Assembly: GCA_036525295.1 (NCBI GenBank)
Contig: DATDAQ010000053.1
Span: 1 to 11,174 of the forward strand
Direction: 5' to 3'
Length of the DNA: 11,174 bases
Source of the DNA: VRUE01 sp036525295
GTDB lineage: Bacteria > Actinomycetota > Thermoleophilia > Solirubrobacterales > 70-9
A program made the translations under genes and the position numbers. Numbering within the stretch: the stretch's first letter is position 1; every line of letters begins with the position of its first letter. This document shows positions 1 to 5,561 of the stretch, one piece after another. The notes under the pieces are model-generated. The model saw nothing but the letters and a program-made list of their open reading frames with translations, was not told where the DNA came from and searched no databases.

Positions 1-1950
1 TGGAACTGGTTTAAGGCCGCCAACAAGTTCGTCTTCTACACGCTGCCGGTCAAGCACCCCGTGAAAGCGGGCATGATCGCCGCCGCGGTCGCGATGACCG
101 CCGAGGAACGCAAGCGGCTCGGGCTGAACTACTACTACACGAACGACGAGCTCGAGCAGATGGGGATGGGCGAGCAGCAGGACGGCTTCCTGACCGGCGC
201 GCTGCCGGTCGGTCACGGCGCCGCGATCCCGCTGATGCCGTTCACGAGCTTCGGCGAGGCCGCCAACCTGATGCCCGACCTGAACCAGAAGGGCGCCAAG
301 CAGTTCTTTGAGCCGGCCGCCAACGTGGCGTCGCGGCTGCTCCCGTTTGCGCAGGGGATCGGCGGGGCGGCTGCCGGATCGAACGTGAAGCTCGGCAAGG
401 AAGCTGCCGCGCAGGCGTTCGGGATGGACTCCTACATCTCCCACACGCGCCGCAAGGACCGGCTCAAGACGGGCGCGGAGAAGGCGATCGGCACGTTCGT
501 TCCGGGGTCGAAACAGGCGGAGCAGGCAGGCGTGAAGATGCCGCTCGGGCTGAAGCTGACGCCTGGCGGGCGCGTGCCCGGTTTCAAGGGCGCACCGGAG
601 CTCAACCCGTTCGCGCAGCGCATGGGCGCAGCCGAGCCCGGCAACCCCAGGAAGGGCATCGGGGACCGCACGCTCGAGCAGCGCAAGTCAGGCGCGTTCG
701 TGCTGCGCACCACCAAGGGCAAGAAGGTGCGCTTCGCCCCGAAGATCACCAGGCCGAGCACGAGCTTCCCAGGGGCCGCAGGAGCGCCCGTGGCGTCCGG
801 TGGCGGCTCCGGCGTCGCAGTGTCCGGTGGGGCGCCCACGGGCCCGTACGCGGGCGCTCTGAGGCTGACACCGGGCGGAAAGATCCTCGCCGCGCCTGCA
901 CCGGGCGGCCAGGTCGCCACCAGAGGCGGTGGCGGCGGCGCCACCGTCTACGACTTCTTCCGCGACAACGGCTTCACCGCCGCCCAGGCCGCAGGCATCA
1001 CCGGCACGCTGCAGAAGGAATCGAACTTCTCGACCAGCGTGCTGAACAAGGTCGGCTCCGGGGCCACCGGGCTCGCCCAGTGGCTCGGCGGGCGCCTCAC
1101 AGCACTCAAGCAGCGGCCCAACTGGCAGTCCTTGGAGACGCAGCTGAACTTCATCATGCACGAGCTCAAGACGACCGAGTCTGCCGCCTACAACTCGCTC
1201 AAGCGGGCCCGCACCCCGGAGGAGGCGGCACGTATCTTCGACGGGCAGTTCGAGCGCTCCGACAACATCGGCTCCGCCGAGGCGTACGCGCGCAGCCACT
1301 TCCAGCGTTTCCAGGGACGTCCGTCCCAGGCGCCGAGGTTCAACGGAGGGAAGAATCCCTCCCTCCGTGCCTCCGGGGCGTCGAACGGCCGGACCGTGGT
1401 TACGCCCGGGGTCGACAACCGCCGCGCCCGCACGATGATGGCGTTGGACTTCCTGCACGGCCGCATGTCGATGCTCGACTTCGTCAGCCAGGTCAGCCAG
1501 CTCGGCGACGTCGCGGAGCAGAGCGTCAAGACCGGAGGCGGCAAGCCGGCGGTGCGCCGCAGTCGCAAGGGCGACCCGGCGTTCCAGATCGCGAAGGACG
1601 GCTGGAAGGGCTCGAAGACCGCAGGCCAGGCGCTCGCCATGGCCACGGGGCTGCCGGTGTCCTCCGAGAAGCGTGGCACCGTGATGACCGCCTCGGGCGG
1701 TGTGTCCGACCACTACGCGGGCAACAAGGACTCCTACGCCTGGGACCTCGCCACCAGCGGCAACGCCGGCACGGTGGTCGCGCGGCGCATGGCCAGGGCG
1801 CTCGGCGTCAAGAACTGGAAGGGCGGCAGCTGGCTGAACGTCACCAAGACGATCAACGGCCGCCAGTACCGCTTCCAGCTCGGCTGGCAGGTCCCCGACC
1901 ACTACGACCACATCCACATGGGCGTCGATCGCGTCGACATCCCCGGATAG
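1..1950 (+). CDS. Large virion protein with tail lysozyme and M15-type peptidase domains (5' end outside window)
   Basis: The reading frame is open from base 1, so the true start lies to the left; 649 residues are visible. Numbering from base 1, residues about 1-40 are partly hydrophobic. A Gly/Ala/Ser/Pro-rich linker follows (about 250-314). A phage tail lysozyme-like domain (about 316-445) begins YDFFRDNGF and carries the probable catalytic Glu340 in LQKESNF. A C-terminal peptidase domain (about 545-645) has the M15/VanX-like pattern S569-x-H571-x-x-G574-x5-A580-x-D582 and closes with H637-x-H639 in DHYDHIHMG; H571, D582 and H639 fit the zinc ligands. Virion-borne wall hydrolases open the peptidoglycan during DNA entry. 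The body could be a tape measure or another internal/tail protein; the visible part does not decide this. The hydrolase calls are firm, the structural role is inferred from position. Confidence 0.85.
   Translation, partial: WNWFKAANKFVFYTLPVKHPVKAGMIAAAVAMTAEERKRLGLNYYYTNDELEQMGMGEQQDGFLTGALPVGHGAAIPLMPFTSFGEAANLMPDLNQKGAKQFFEPAANVASRLLPFAQGIGGAAAGSNVKLGKEAAAQAFGMDSYISHTRRKDRLKTGAEKAIGTFVPGSKQAEQAGVKMPLGLKLTPGGRVPGFKGAPELNPFAQRMGAAEPGNPRKGIGDRTLEQRKSGAFVLRTTKGKKVRFAPKITRPSTSFPGAAGAPVASGGGSGVAVSGGAPTGPYAGALRLTPGGKILAAPAPGGQVATRGGGGGATVYDFFRDNGFTAAQAAGITGTLQKESNFSTSVLNKVGSGATGLAQWLGGRLTALKQRPNWQSLETQLNFIMHELKTTESAAYNSLKRARTPEEAARIFDGQFERSDNIGSAEAYARSHFQRFQGRPSQAPRFNGGKNPSLRASGASNGRTVVTPGVDNRRARTMMALDFLHGRMSMLDFVSQVSQLGDVAEQSVKTGGGKPAVRRSRKGDPAFQIAKDGWKGSKTAGQALAMATGLPVSSEKRGTVMTASGGVSDHYAGNKDSYAWDLATSGNAGTVVARRMARALGVKNWKGGSWLNVTKTINGRQYRFQLGWQVPDHYDHIHMGVDRVDIPG
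1343..1368. repeat. GC hairpin, copy 1 of a repeated GGAGGGA stem
   Basis: GGAGGGA (1345-1351), loop AGAA, then TCCCTCC (1356-1362). A longer alternative pairs ACGGAGGGA (1343-1351) with TCCCTCCGT (1360-1368). It lies within the coding sequence between the lysozyme and peptidase domains. The core GGAGGGA-N4-TCCCTCCCTC occurs again at 7291-7311 in an intergenic gap. Confidence 0.55.
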
Positions 1951-1958
1951 GAGCTCAG

Positions 1959-2135
1959 ATGGCAGCGAAGAAGGCCAAGCTCGGCTCGGGCGCCAGGTTC
2001 AAGAAGGTCGCCGCGTCCGCGAAACGCTCCGGCGCCCGGGACCCGAACGCGGTCGCCGCCGCAATCGGGCGCAAGAAGTACGGGGCGAAAAAGATGGGCA
2101 AGATGGCCGCGGCCGGGAAGAGGCGCAAGAAGTGA
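1959..2135 (+). CDS. Small basic phage protein of unknown function (58 aa)
   Basis: ATG at 1959 follows the virion hydrolase stop by 8 nt, with GGAG about 5 nt upstream. The 58-residue product is very rich in Lys, Arg and Ala; its core GARFKKVAASAKRSGARDP, then AAAIGRKKYGAKKM, resembles small basic proteins seen next to structural genes of many phages. The charge suggests binding to nucleic acid or to an acidic surface, but no catalytic motif is visible. A longer open frame covers the same region upstream in another register of the hydrolase gene; that part is a shadow, and this ATG with its own ribosome binding site is the sensible start. The stop overlaps the next start as GTGA. Function is inferred only. 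Confidence 0.7.
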   Translation: MAAKKAKLGSGARFKKVAASAKRSGARDPNAVAAAIGRKKYGAKKMGKMAAAGKRRKK

Positions 2136-2296
2136 ACCTGCTGCTGACAATCGTGCTCGTCCTGCTGTGCGCCGTGATCGGCTTCCAGATCGGCGAGGAG
2201 ATCAGCCCTGAGGACTGGGTCGCCTGGCTCGGCGCCCTCGTCGGTGTGCTGGTCGGCCTCGCGATCAGCCGCGAGATCCCGGCGCTACGTAGCTAG
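2132..2296 (+). CDS. Small membrane protein with two predicted helices (54 aa)
   Basis: GTG at 2132 overlaps the previous TGA (GTGA, 4 nt), typical of coupled translation. The product has two hydrophobic stretches, about residues 3-20 (LLLTIVLVLLCAVIGFQI) and 31-48 (WVAWLGALVGVLVGLAIS), joined by a short acidic turn EEISPED, and ends in a short tail ending RS. This is a helical hairpin in the membrane. Small two-helix proteins near lysis genes may be holins or holin partners, but a better holin candidate lies at 5286-5561. It closes the + strand group and is followed at once by a GC palindrome. Confidence 0.6.
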   Translation: MNLLLTIVLVLLCAVIGFQIGEEISPEDWVAWLGALVGVLVGLAISREIPALRS

Positions 2297-2322
2297 GACC
2301 CCGGCCCGCAAAGCCATTTGAC

Positions 2323-2355
2323 ACGCCGGGGCCCCGGCGTGAAGCCTACGGCTTC
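2323..2355. terminator. Bidirectional GC hairpins between convergent genes
   Basis: ACGCCGGGGCCCCGGCGT at 2323-2340 is a perfect 18-bp palindrome. A second small hairpin GAAGCC-TAC-GGCTTC follows at 2341-2355, overlapping the end of the - strand gene. They lie between the + strand stop at 2296 and the - strand stop at 2346. Neither has a clear T run, so rho-independent termination is plausible for a high-GC host but not proven. Confidence 0.5.
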
Positions 2356-2732
2356 CCGTCCACCTCGAGTGTCAGTTTGATCAGGTCGTCGAGGTCCGGG
2401 TAGCGCGGCTGGCGGTGGTCGCGTGGGTGGCGGCTCTCGAGCGCCGTGGTGAGCTTGCGATCGAACTCGTCGATGTAGCCCTGTCGGCCGTTGCGCGGCG
2501 TGCGCATCCACCTGACCGCCACCTGGGCGGCGAGCGCGCAGGCGGTGTTCACGTCGAGGCGGTGGCAGCCTTGGTGCACATGGGTGCGGATCGTGGACGC
2601 CTTGACGTTCAGCAGCTGGCCGATCTCGACCCTGGTGAAGCCCAGCGCGAGCAGCGACGCGCACTGGAACTGGCGCCACGACAACGGGCAGTCGGGCGGC
2701 CGGATCCGATTCCAGTGCGCCATGTGCCCCAT
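2346..2732 (-). CDS. LuxR/GerE-type helix-turn-helix DNA-binding protein
   Basis: 128 aa. Residues about 16-75 match the GerE (LuxR C-terminal) fold: a leading LSWRQFQCASLLALGF, then EIGQLLNVKASTIRTHV as the helix-turn-helix, and a closing helix with HRLDVN. There is no receiver, PAS or ligand-binding domain; the remaining C-terminus (76-128) is polar and has no motif I recognise. It is probably a stand-alone transcription regulator. It is the last gene of the - strand island, 88 nt behind the collagen-like gene, and the gap holds a 13-bp inverted repeat that ends 8 nt before this start. No good ribosome binding site precedes the first ATG; a second in-frame ATG lies three codons on. The target could be the island's own promoter or late genes; this is inference. 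Confidence 0.75.
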   Translation of the reverse strand: MGHMAHWNRIRPPDCPLSWRQFQCASLLALGFTRVEIGQLLNVKASTIRTHVHQGCHRLDVNTACALAAQVAVRWMRTPRNGRQGYIDEFDRKLTTALESRHPRDHRQPRYPDLDDLIKLTLEVDGKP

Positions 2733-2740
2733 GCGCGAAG

Positions 2741-2812
2741 GGCAGCAGCGGCCACGGACGGACAGCGGGCGGCCGCCACCCGGATCGGAGTTAGGCGGCG
2801 GCCGCTGCTGCC
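2741..2812. promoter_or_regulatory. 13-bp perfect inverted repeat between collagen-like gene and regulator
   Basis: GGCAGCAGCGGCC (2741-2753) is exactly complementary to GGCCGCTGCTGCC (2800-2812), with a 46-nt spacer that contains a further GGCGGCCGCC palindrome (2768-2777). On the - strand transcript the stem begins 8 nt after the collagen-like stop and ends 8 nt before the regulator's ATG, where a ribosome binding site would be expected. It may act as a terminator, attenuator or translation block. Confidence 0.5.
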
Positions 2813-2820
2813 GGGAAGGG

Positions 2821-3732
2821 CTAGAACGGCGTGACGCCGATGCCCTTGTTGCCGACTATGAAGCGCTCCACGTTGTTGCCGCCGCGGAGAATCACGATCC
2901 GCAGGGCCGCGAAGCGGCCCGGCACCCTCATCGTGACCGGGTAGACACCACAGTCGAAGCCGCGCACGGACATCAGCACGAAGCGGCGCCCGTTGCGGAC
3001 AACGATCCGCCTGATCTGCGTCTGCTTGTTCACGCGGATCTTGACCCGCGCGCCGGCTCGGGGCCACTGGCGCTGGCGGTGGCCGCGGTGCGGCACCACC
3101 ATCGGGACGATCCGGCGCGTGTTGACGCACTGGAATGGCGACTGGCCGGGAGCCCCGGGCGGTCCGGGAGGACCGACCAGCCCTGGCAGGCCGGGCGCCC
3201 CGGGCTCACCGGGAGGACCGGGCGGGCCAGGAGGACCTGGATCACCGTCGACGCCGTTGCAGACGAAGAACACCTCGTCCGCTGGGTCGTCGCGGCCATC
3301 CTCGTCCGAGAACGGGTTGACCTCGTCGTCCATGCGGCCGTGCACCACGATGATCCTGACGCCACCGTTGGCGCAGTTATCGCCGGCAGGCTCGACCTCT
3401 ATGACGATCCGGCTGCGGCCGTGATGGCCGCCCCCGTCGCATGGATCCTTCTCCCCGAACAGCGCCTCCTTGCAGGGCTGCTCGCACGGCTCCGTGTCCT
3501 CATCACCGGACATGGATGTCGCCATGACCGGACATGGCGCGCACTCGCCCAGCTGGTCGCCGTGTTCGAGGTGCGCCGGCACGGCCGACTCGCCCACCTC
3601 GATCGTGTGCGCATTCGTCGGGTTGCCAGGCGGCACATGGCAAATCGTTACCTTTTGCTCCTCGTTCGCGGACGCCGCCGCAGCCGGAACGAGCAGTGCG
3701 ACCGCTAGAACGGCCGCCCCTATCCACTTCAT
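2821..3732 (-). CDS. Secreted collagen-like protein with Sec signal peptide
   Basis: 303 aa. Residues 1-22 form a signal peptide (MKW, hydrophobic core, A20-S21-A22 before N23), so it is probably exported. Next comes a Cys/His motif KVTICHVPPGNP with AHTIEV and AHLEHGDQLGEC (27-64), a pattern that recurs in secreted bacterial proteins without a function known to me. An acidic, Cys-rich part follows (65-158), then about 13 Gly-X-Y triplets (160-198, rich in GPP), and an Arg-rich, probably beta-rich C-terminal domain (200-303). Ten cysteines suggest disulfides outside the cell. The triplets should form a collagen-like triple helix, so a trimer is expected. AAGGGG lies about 5 nt before the ATG. 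It lies against the flanking late genes, between two small - strand genes. It may be a surface or secreted protein made by the lysogen, or a virion fibre; the signal peptide favours the former. Confidence 0.85.
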   Translation of the reverse strand: MKWIGAAVLAVALLVPAAAASANEEQKVTICHVPPGNPTNAHTIEVGESAVPAHLEHGDQLGECAPCPVMATSMSGDEDTEPCEQPCKEALFGEKDPCDGGGHHGRSRIVIEVEPAGDNCANGGVRIIVVHGRMDDEVNPFSDEDGRDDPADEVFFVCNGVDGDPGPPGPPGPPGEPGAPGLPGLVGPPGPPGAPGQSPFQCVNTRRIVPMVVPHRGHRQRQWPRAGARVKIRVNKQTQIRRIVVRNGRRFVLMSVRGFDCGVYPVTMRVPGRFAALRIVILRGGNNVERFIVGNKGIGVTPF

Positions 3733-3795
3733 GGAACCCCTTGGGTAGTTGACCGCGCCAGACTAGGCGTGATCGCGGCGGAGTGCGCAGGTTCC

Positions 3796-3981
3796 CTAGA
3801 AGCTCGCTTTGATCGACGCGATCTGCGGTGGGTCGAGCATTCGCGTGCCCTGGGGGGCGGCGTACTTGCTCTCGTCGAACGGGTCGTCGAGATGCACGAC
3901 TACCTGGGTGTCCGTGAAGGTGACCTGCCATGCGGGCAGCACCTCGCCATCGGCGAGCCTGACGACCAGATTCGCGTACAT
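3796..3981 (-). CDS. Small protein of unknown function (61 aa) heading the island
   Basis: ATG at 3981 with GAAGGA about 6 nt upstream. The 61 residues (MYANLVVRLADGEVLPAW start, then alternating hydrophobic residues and HLDDPFDE) look like a small soluble beta-rich domain, with no signal peptide or membrane segment. I do not recognise the family. It is the first gene of the - strand island and is followed by a 63-nt gap to the collagen-like gene. The + strand frame over the same bases gives an unlikely protein, which supports this strand. Confidence 0.6.
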   Translation of the reverse strand: MYANLVVRLADGEVLPAWQVTFTDTQVVVHLDDPFDESKYAAPQGTRMLDPPQIASIKASF

Positions 3982-4021
3982 AACGGTCCTTCCGTCCGGG
4001 GGCGTGTCGATGCTGTTGTGG

Positions 4022-4095
4022 CATCGCCCGCCCGTCCGTAGCCGCCTGATGCCTCACCTGCCTAGGACATCGGCCTTTTCGACGGGCGGGCGATG
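4022..4095. promoter_or_regulatory. 15-bp perfect inverted repeat covering the start of the lysis cassette
   Basis: CATCGCCCGCCCGTC (4022-4036) pairs exactly with GACGGGCGGGCGATG (4081-4095); the spacer is 44 nt. The right arm contains the probable ribosome binding site GGGCGGG (4084-4090) and the ATG (4093-4095) of the first lysis-cassette gene, so an RNA hairpin would hide both. It sits in the 111-nt gap between divergent genes (start 3981 on -, start 4093 on +), where promoters for both must lie. It could instead be a protein operator. Confidence 0.6.
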
Positions 4096-4338
4096 TGGCT
4101 AATTGCCGCGTTCGAGGGACCGACGCTGCTGGGAGTTGCGGCGATCGTGTCTGCGATCGGCGGGATTGCCTCGACGATCATGGCGCTGCGCAAGTCGACC
4201 GACGAGCAGCACGTCCACGCGCTCGAGCAGCTCGCCGCTACCCGCGCCGAGTCCGAGCGCCTGGCCGCCGAGCTCCATGCGCTGAAGCTCGAGGCGTCCG
4301 GTGAAGGCCAGCTCCGTCCTAGCGGTCGTGGGAGCTAG
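4093..4338 (+). CDS. Membrane-anchored coiled-coil protein of the lysis cassette
   Basis: 81 aa. A hydrophobic segment (about residues 10-32, LLGVAAIVSAIGGIASTIMA) is followed by a charged heptad-rich helix (about 36-70, ALEQLAATRAESERLAAEL). This is a single membrane anchor plus a coiled coil. It opens the cassette with the second collagen-like protein, endolysin and holin, so a lysis role is likely: a holin partner or a spanin-like protein. Its last 38 nt overlap the next gene in another frame, which recalls the nested Rz/Rz1 genes of Gram-negative phages, but the partner lacks a lipobox. The ribosome binding site and start codon lie within a 15-bp inverted repeat, so translation may be controlled by RNA structure. 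Confidence 0.7.
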   Translation: MWLIAAFEGPTLLGVAAIVSAIGGIASTIMALRKSTDEQHVHALEQLAATRAESERLAAELHALKLEASGEGQLRPSGRGS

Positions 4339-4630
4339 CGCGTTCGCGGCCGCGGGCGGCCTCGGCGCCGCCGCCGTGATCGCCCAGACCGGCAACGAGC
4401 CGCCGACCAAGACCGTCACGGTCGACGTCGGCGTCGGCGAGAAGGGCGATCCCGGGCCCGCCGGCCCGCCCGGGGAGAAGGGCGAGCCGGGCGAGCAGGG
4501 GGAGATCGGCCCCGCTGGGCCGCCCGGAGGAGGCGGGCCCGAGGACTGCCCGAGCGGCTCCACGTTCGGCAAGCTTGTGATCAACCACCCGGGCGGACAG
4601 ACTTCGATCTACACGTGCATCCTCGACTAG
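4301..4630 (+). CDS. Collagen-like protein with N-terminal membrane/signal segment
   Basis: 109 aa from a GTG at 4301 with GAGG 6 nt upstream. Residues 4-28 are hydrophobic and Ala/Gly-rich, acting as an uncleaved anchor or a signal peptide; no lipobox cysteine is present. Eleven Gly-X-Y triplets (46-78) are mostly of the GEK, GEP, GPP type, which is typical of stable bacterial collagen-like stalks. A short C-terminal domain (80-109) holds Cys83 and Cys106, possibly a disulfide. Codon use fits the neighbours. It starts within the coiled-coil gene and ends 9 nt before the endolysin, so it is co-transcribed with the lysis genes. It could be a trimeric cell-surface stalk, a virion decoration or a lysis partner; sequence alone does not decide. 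It differs in triplet type from the - strand collagen-like protein. Confidence 0.8.
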   Translation: MKASSVLAVVGASAFAAAGGLGAAAVIAQTGNEPPTKTVTVDVGVGEKGDPGPAGPPGEKGEPGEQGEIGPAGPPGGGGPEDCPSGSTFGKLVINHPGGQTSIYTCILD

Positions 4631-4639
4631 GGAGCGGCA

Positions 4640-5284
4640 GTGCCGACTGAGCAGAAGCACCGCAAGGGCGTGAAGCGACGGCTGGCCGAGATCCAGAAGC
4701 GGCTGCGACACCTGTTCAGCGCCGAGCGGCGCCGCGACGCGGTCACCAAACGGCGGCGCAAGAAGTACCTGGCGGCGCGCAAGCAGCTCGGCGAGCGCGA
4801 CCCGCGCACACTGATCGCGCTGCGCAACTACCGCGCCTCCGCGAAGCTGTCGCGCAAGATCGACGAGACCGAGGAGATTCTCCGCAAGCGCGCAGAGAAG
4901 AAGATCGCCTGGCTTAAAGACCACCCGCCGAAGCTCGACGCCGACGGCGACGGCCTGATCCAGATCGACGGCAAGCAGGTCGCCACCGCTGTCGGCAAGG
5001 AGGTGCTGCGCATCCGCGCCGGGGGCCGCTGGAAGGGCTTTGTCGTGTCGGGCTACCGCACCCCGGAACACTCGGAGCAGCTGTGCATGAACATGTGCGG
5101 AGCGCCCCGCTGCCCCGGGCTGTGCGCGGGACGCTCCACCAACCATGCCCGCAAGGGCGGCCGCAACGGAGCCGTCGACCTGACCGACTTCCTCACCTTC
5201 GCGGCCGAGTGCAACCGGCTCGACTCCTGGCTCGAGAACCACCTGCCCCGCGACCTTGTCCACTTCTCCGACGTGGGAGTCTGA
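4640..5284 (+). CDS. Endolysin, peptidase M15 (D,D-carboxypeptidase-like) with basic helical N-terminus
   Basis: 214 aa from GTG at 4640, with GGGAG about 6 nt upstream. Residues 1-93 are extremely Lys/Arg-rich and helical. Residues 100-110 form a DADGDGLIQID acidic loop that resembles the start of a calcium loop but lacks the usual Glu at position 12. The M15 domain (about 105-214) shows SGYRTPEHSE (137-146), a Cys cluster C149-x3-C153-x4-C158-x3-C162, the zinc-ligand region T167-N-H169 to A178-V-D180, and a final H208 in DLVHFS. H169, D180 and H208 fit the ligands, so the reaction is cleavage of peptide stems in peptidoglycan. There is no standard wall-binding domain; the basic region may bind the anionic wall. 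Neighbours are the collagen-like protein and the holin, as expected for a lysis cassette. Confidence 0.85.
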   Translation: MPTEQKHRKGVKRRLAEIQKRLRHLFSAERRRDAVTKRRRKKYLAARKQLGERDPRTLIALRNYRASAKLSRKIDETEEILRKRAEKKIAWLKDHPPKLDADGDGLIQIDGKQVATAVGKEVLRIRAGGRWKGFVVSGYRTPEHSEQLCMNMCGAPRCPGLCAGRSTNHARKGGRNGAVDLTDFLTFAAECNRLDSWLENHLPRDLVHFSDVGV

Positions 5285-5285
5285 A

Positions 5286-5561
5286 ATGCCCGCACCGAAC
5301 CGGATCGCCCTCTACCTGACCGTGGCGGCCGGGGTGCTGGGCGCCCTGGCGCCGGTCGTCGCCAACCTCGACATCAGCTCCGTCGCCGGTATCGCCGCGG
5401 GTCTCGCCGCGATCTCCGCGGTCGTTTACAAGTGGCTCGACGGATGGCAGAAATACGAAGGGCAGGAGGTGCTGCTCGATCAGCTCGACGCCGCCGAGCT
5501 GCTCGAGGTGGACCAGCTCACGGACGAGGAGTTGGCTGCGAGCTCACCCACGCCGCAGTAG
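5286..5561 (+). CDS. Holin (r1t-like, two membrane helices)
   Basis: 91 aa. ATG at 5286 lies 1 nt after the endolysin stop and has GGGAG 6 nt upstream, so it is preferred over an in-frame start at 5256 inside the endolysin gene. Helices at about 6-27 and 31-49 (SSVAGIAAGLAAISAVVYKW) are followed by GWQKYE and an acidic tail. This layout and the GWQKYE region resemble r1t-type holins of Gram-positive phages, which form lesions in the inner membrane and release the endolysin. The 3' end overlaps the convergent resolvase gene by 44 nt, so no terminator separates the two operons. Confidence 0.75.
   Translation: MPAPNRIALYLTVAAGVLGALAPVVANLDISSVAGIAAGLAAISAVVYKWLDGWQKYEGQEVLLDQLDAAELLEVDQLTDEELAASSPTPQ

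Noticed and set aside
688..1917. 409-aa open frame on the - strand
   Set aside because: It lies wholly opposite the virion hydrolase, whose domains are recognisable; the - product is an Arg/Ala/Val-rich shadow of high-GC coding DNA.
1080..1958. Long + strand frame leading into the small basic protein
   Set aside because: Only the last 58 codons look real; the upstream part is the out-of-frame shadow of the hydrolase and has Arg/Ala/His-rich composition.
2491..3708. 405-aa + strand frame across the cargo island
   Set aside because: It opposes the GerE-type and collagen-like genes, which have clear domains, and its own translation has none.
4301..4630. Outer-membrane spanin (Rz1-like lipoprotein)
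   Set aside because: No lipobox cysteine at the end of the signal segment, and other signs favour a Gram-positive host.
4319..5263. 314-aa - strand frame opposite the endolysin
   Set aside because: Shadow of the collagen-like and endolysin genes on the + strand.
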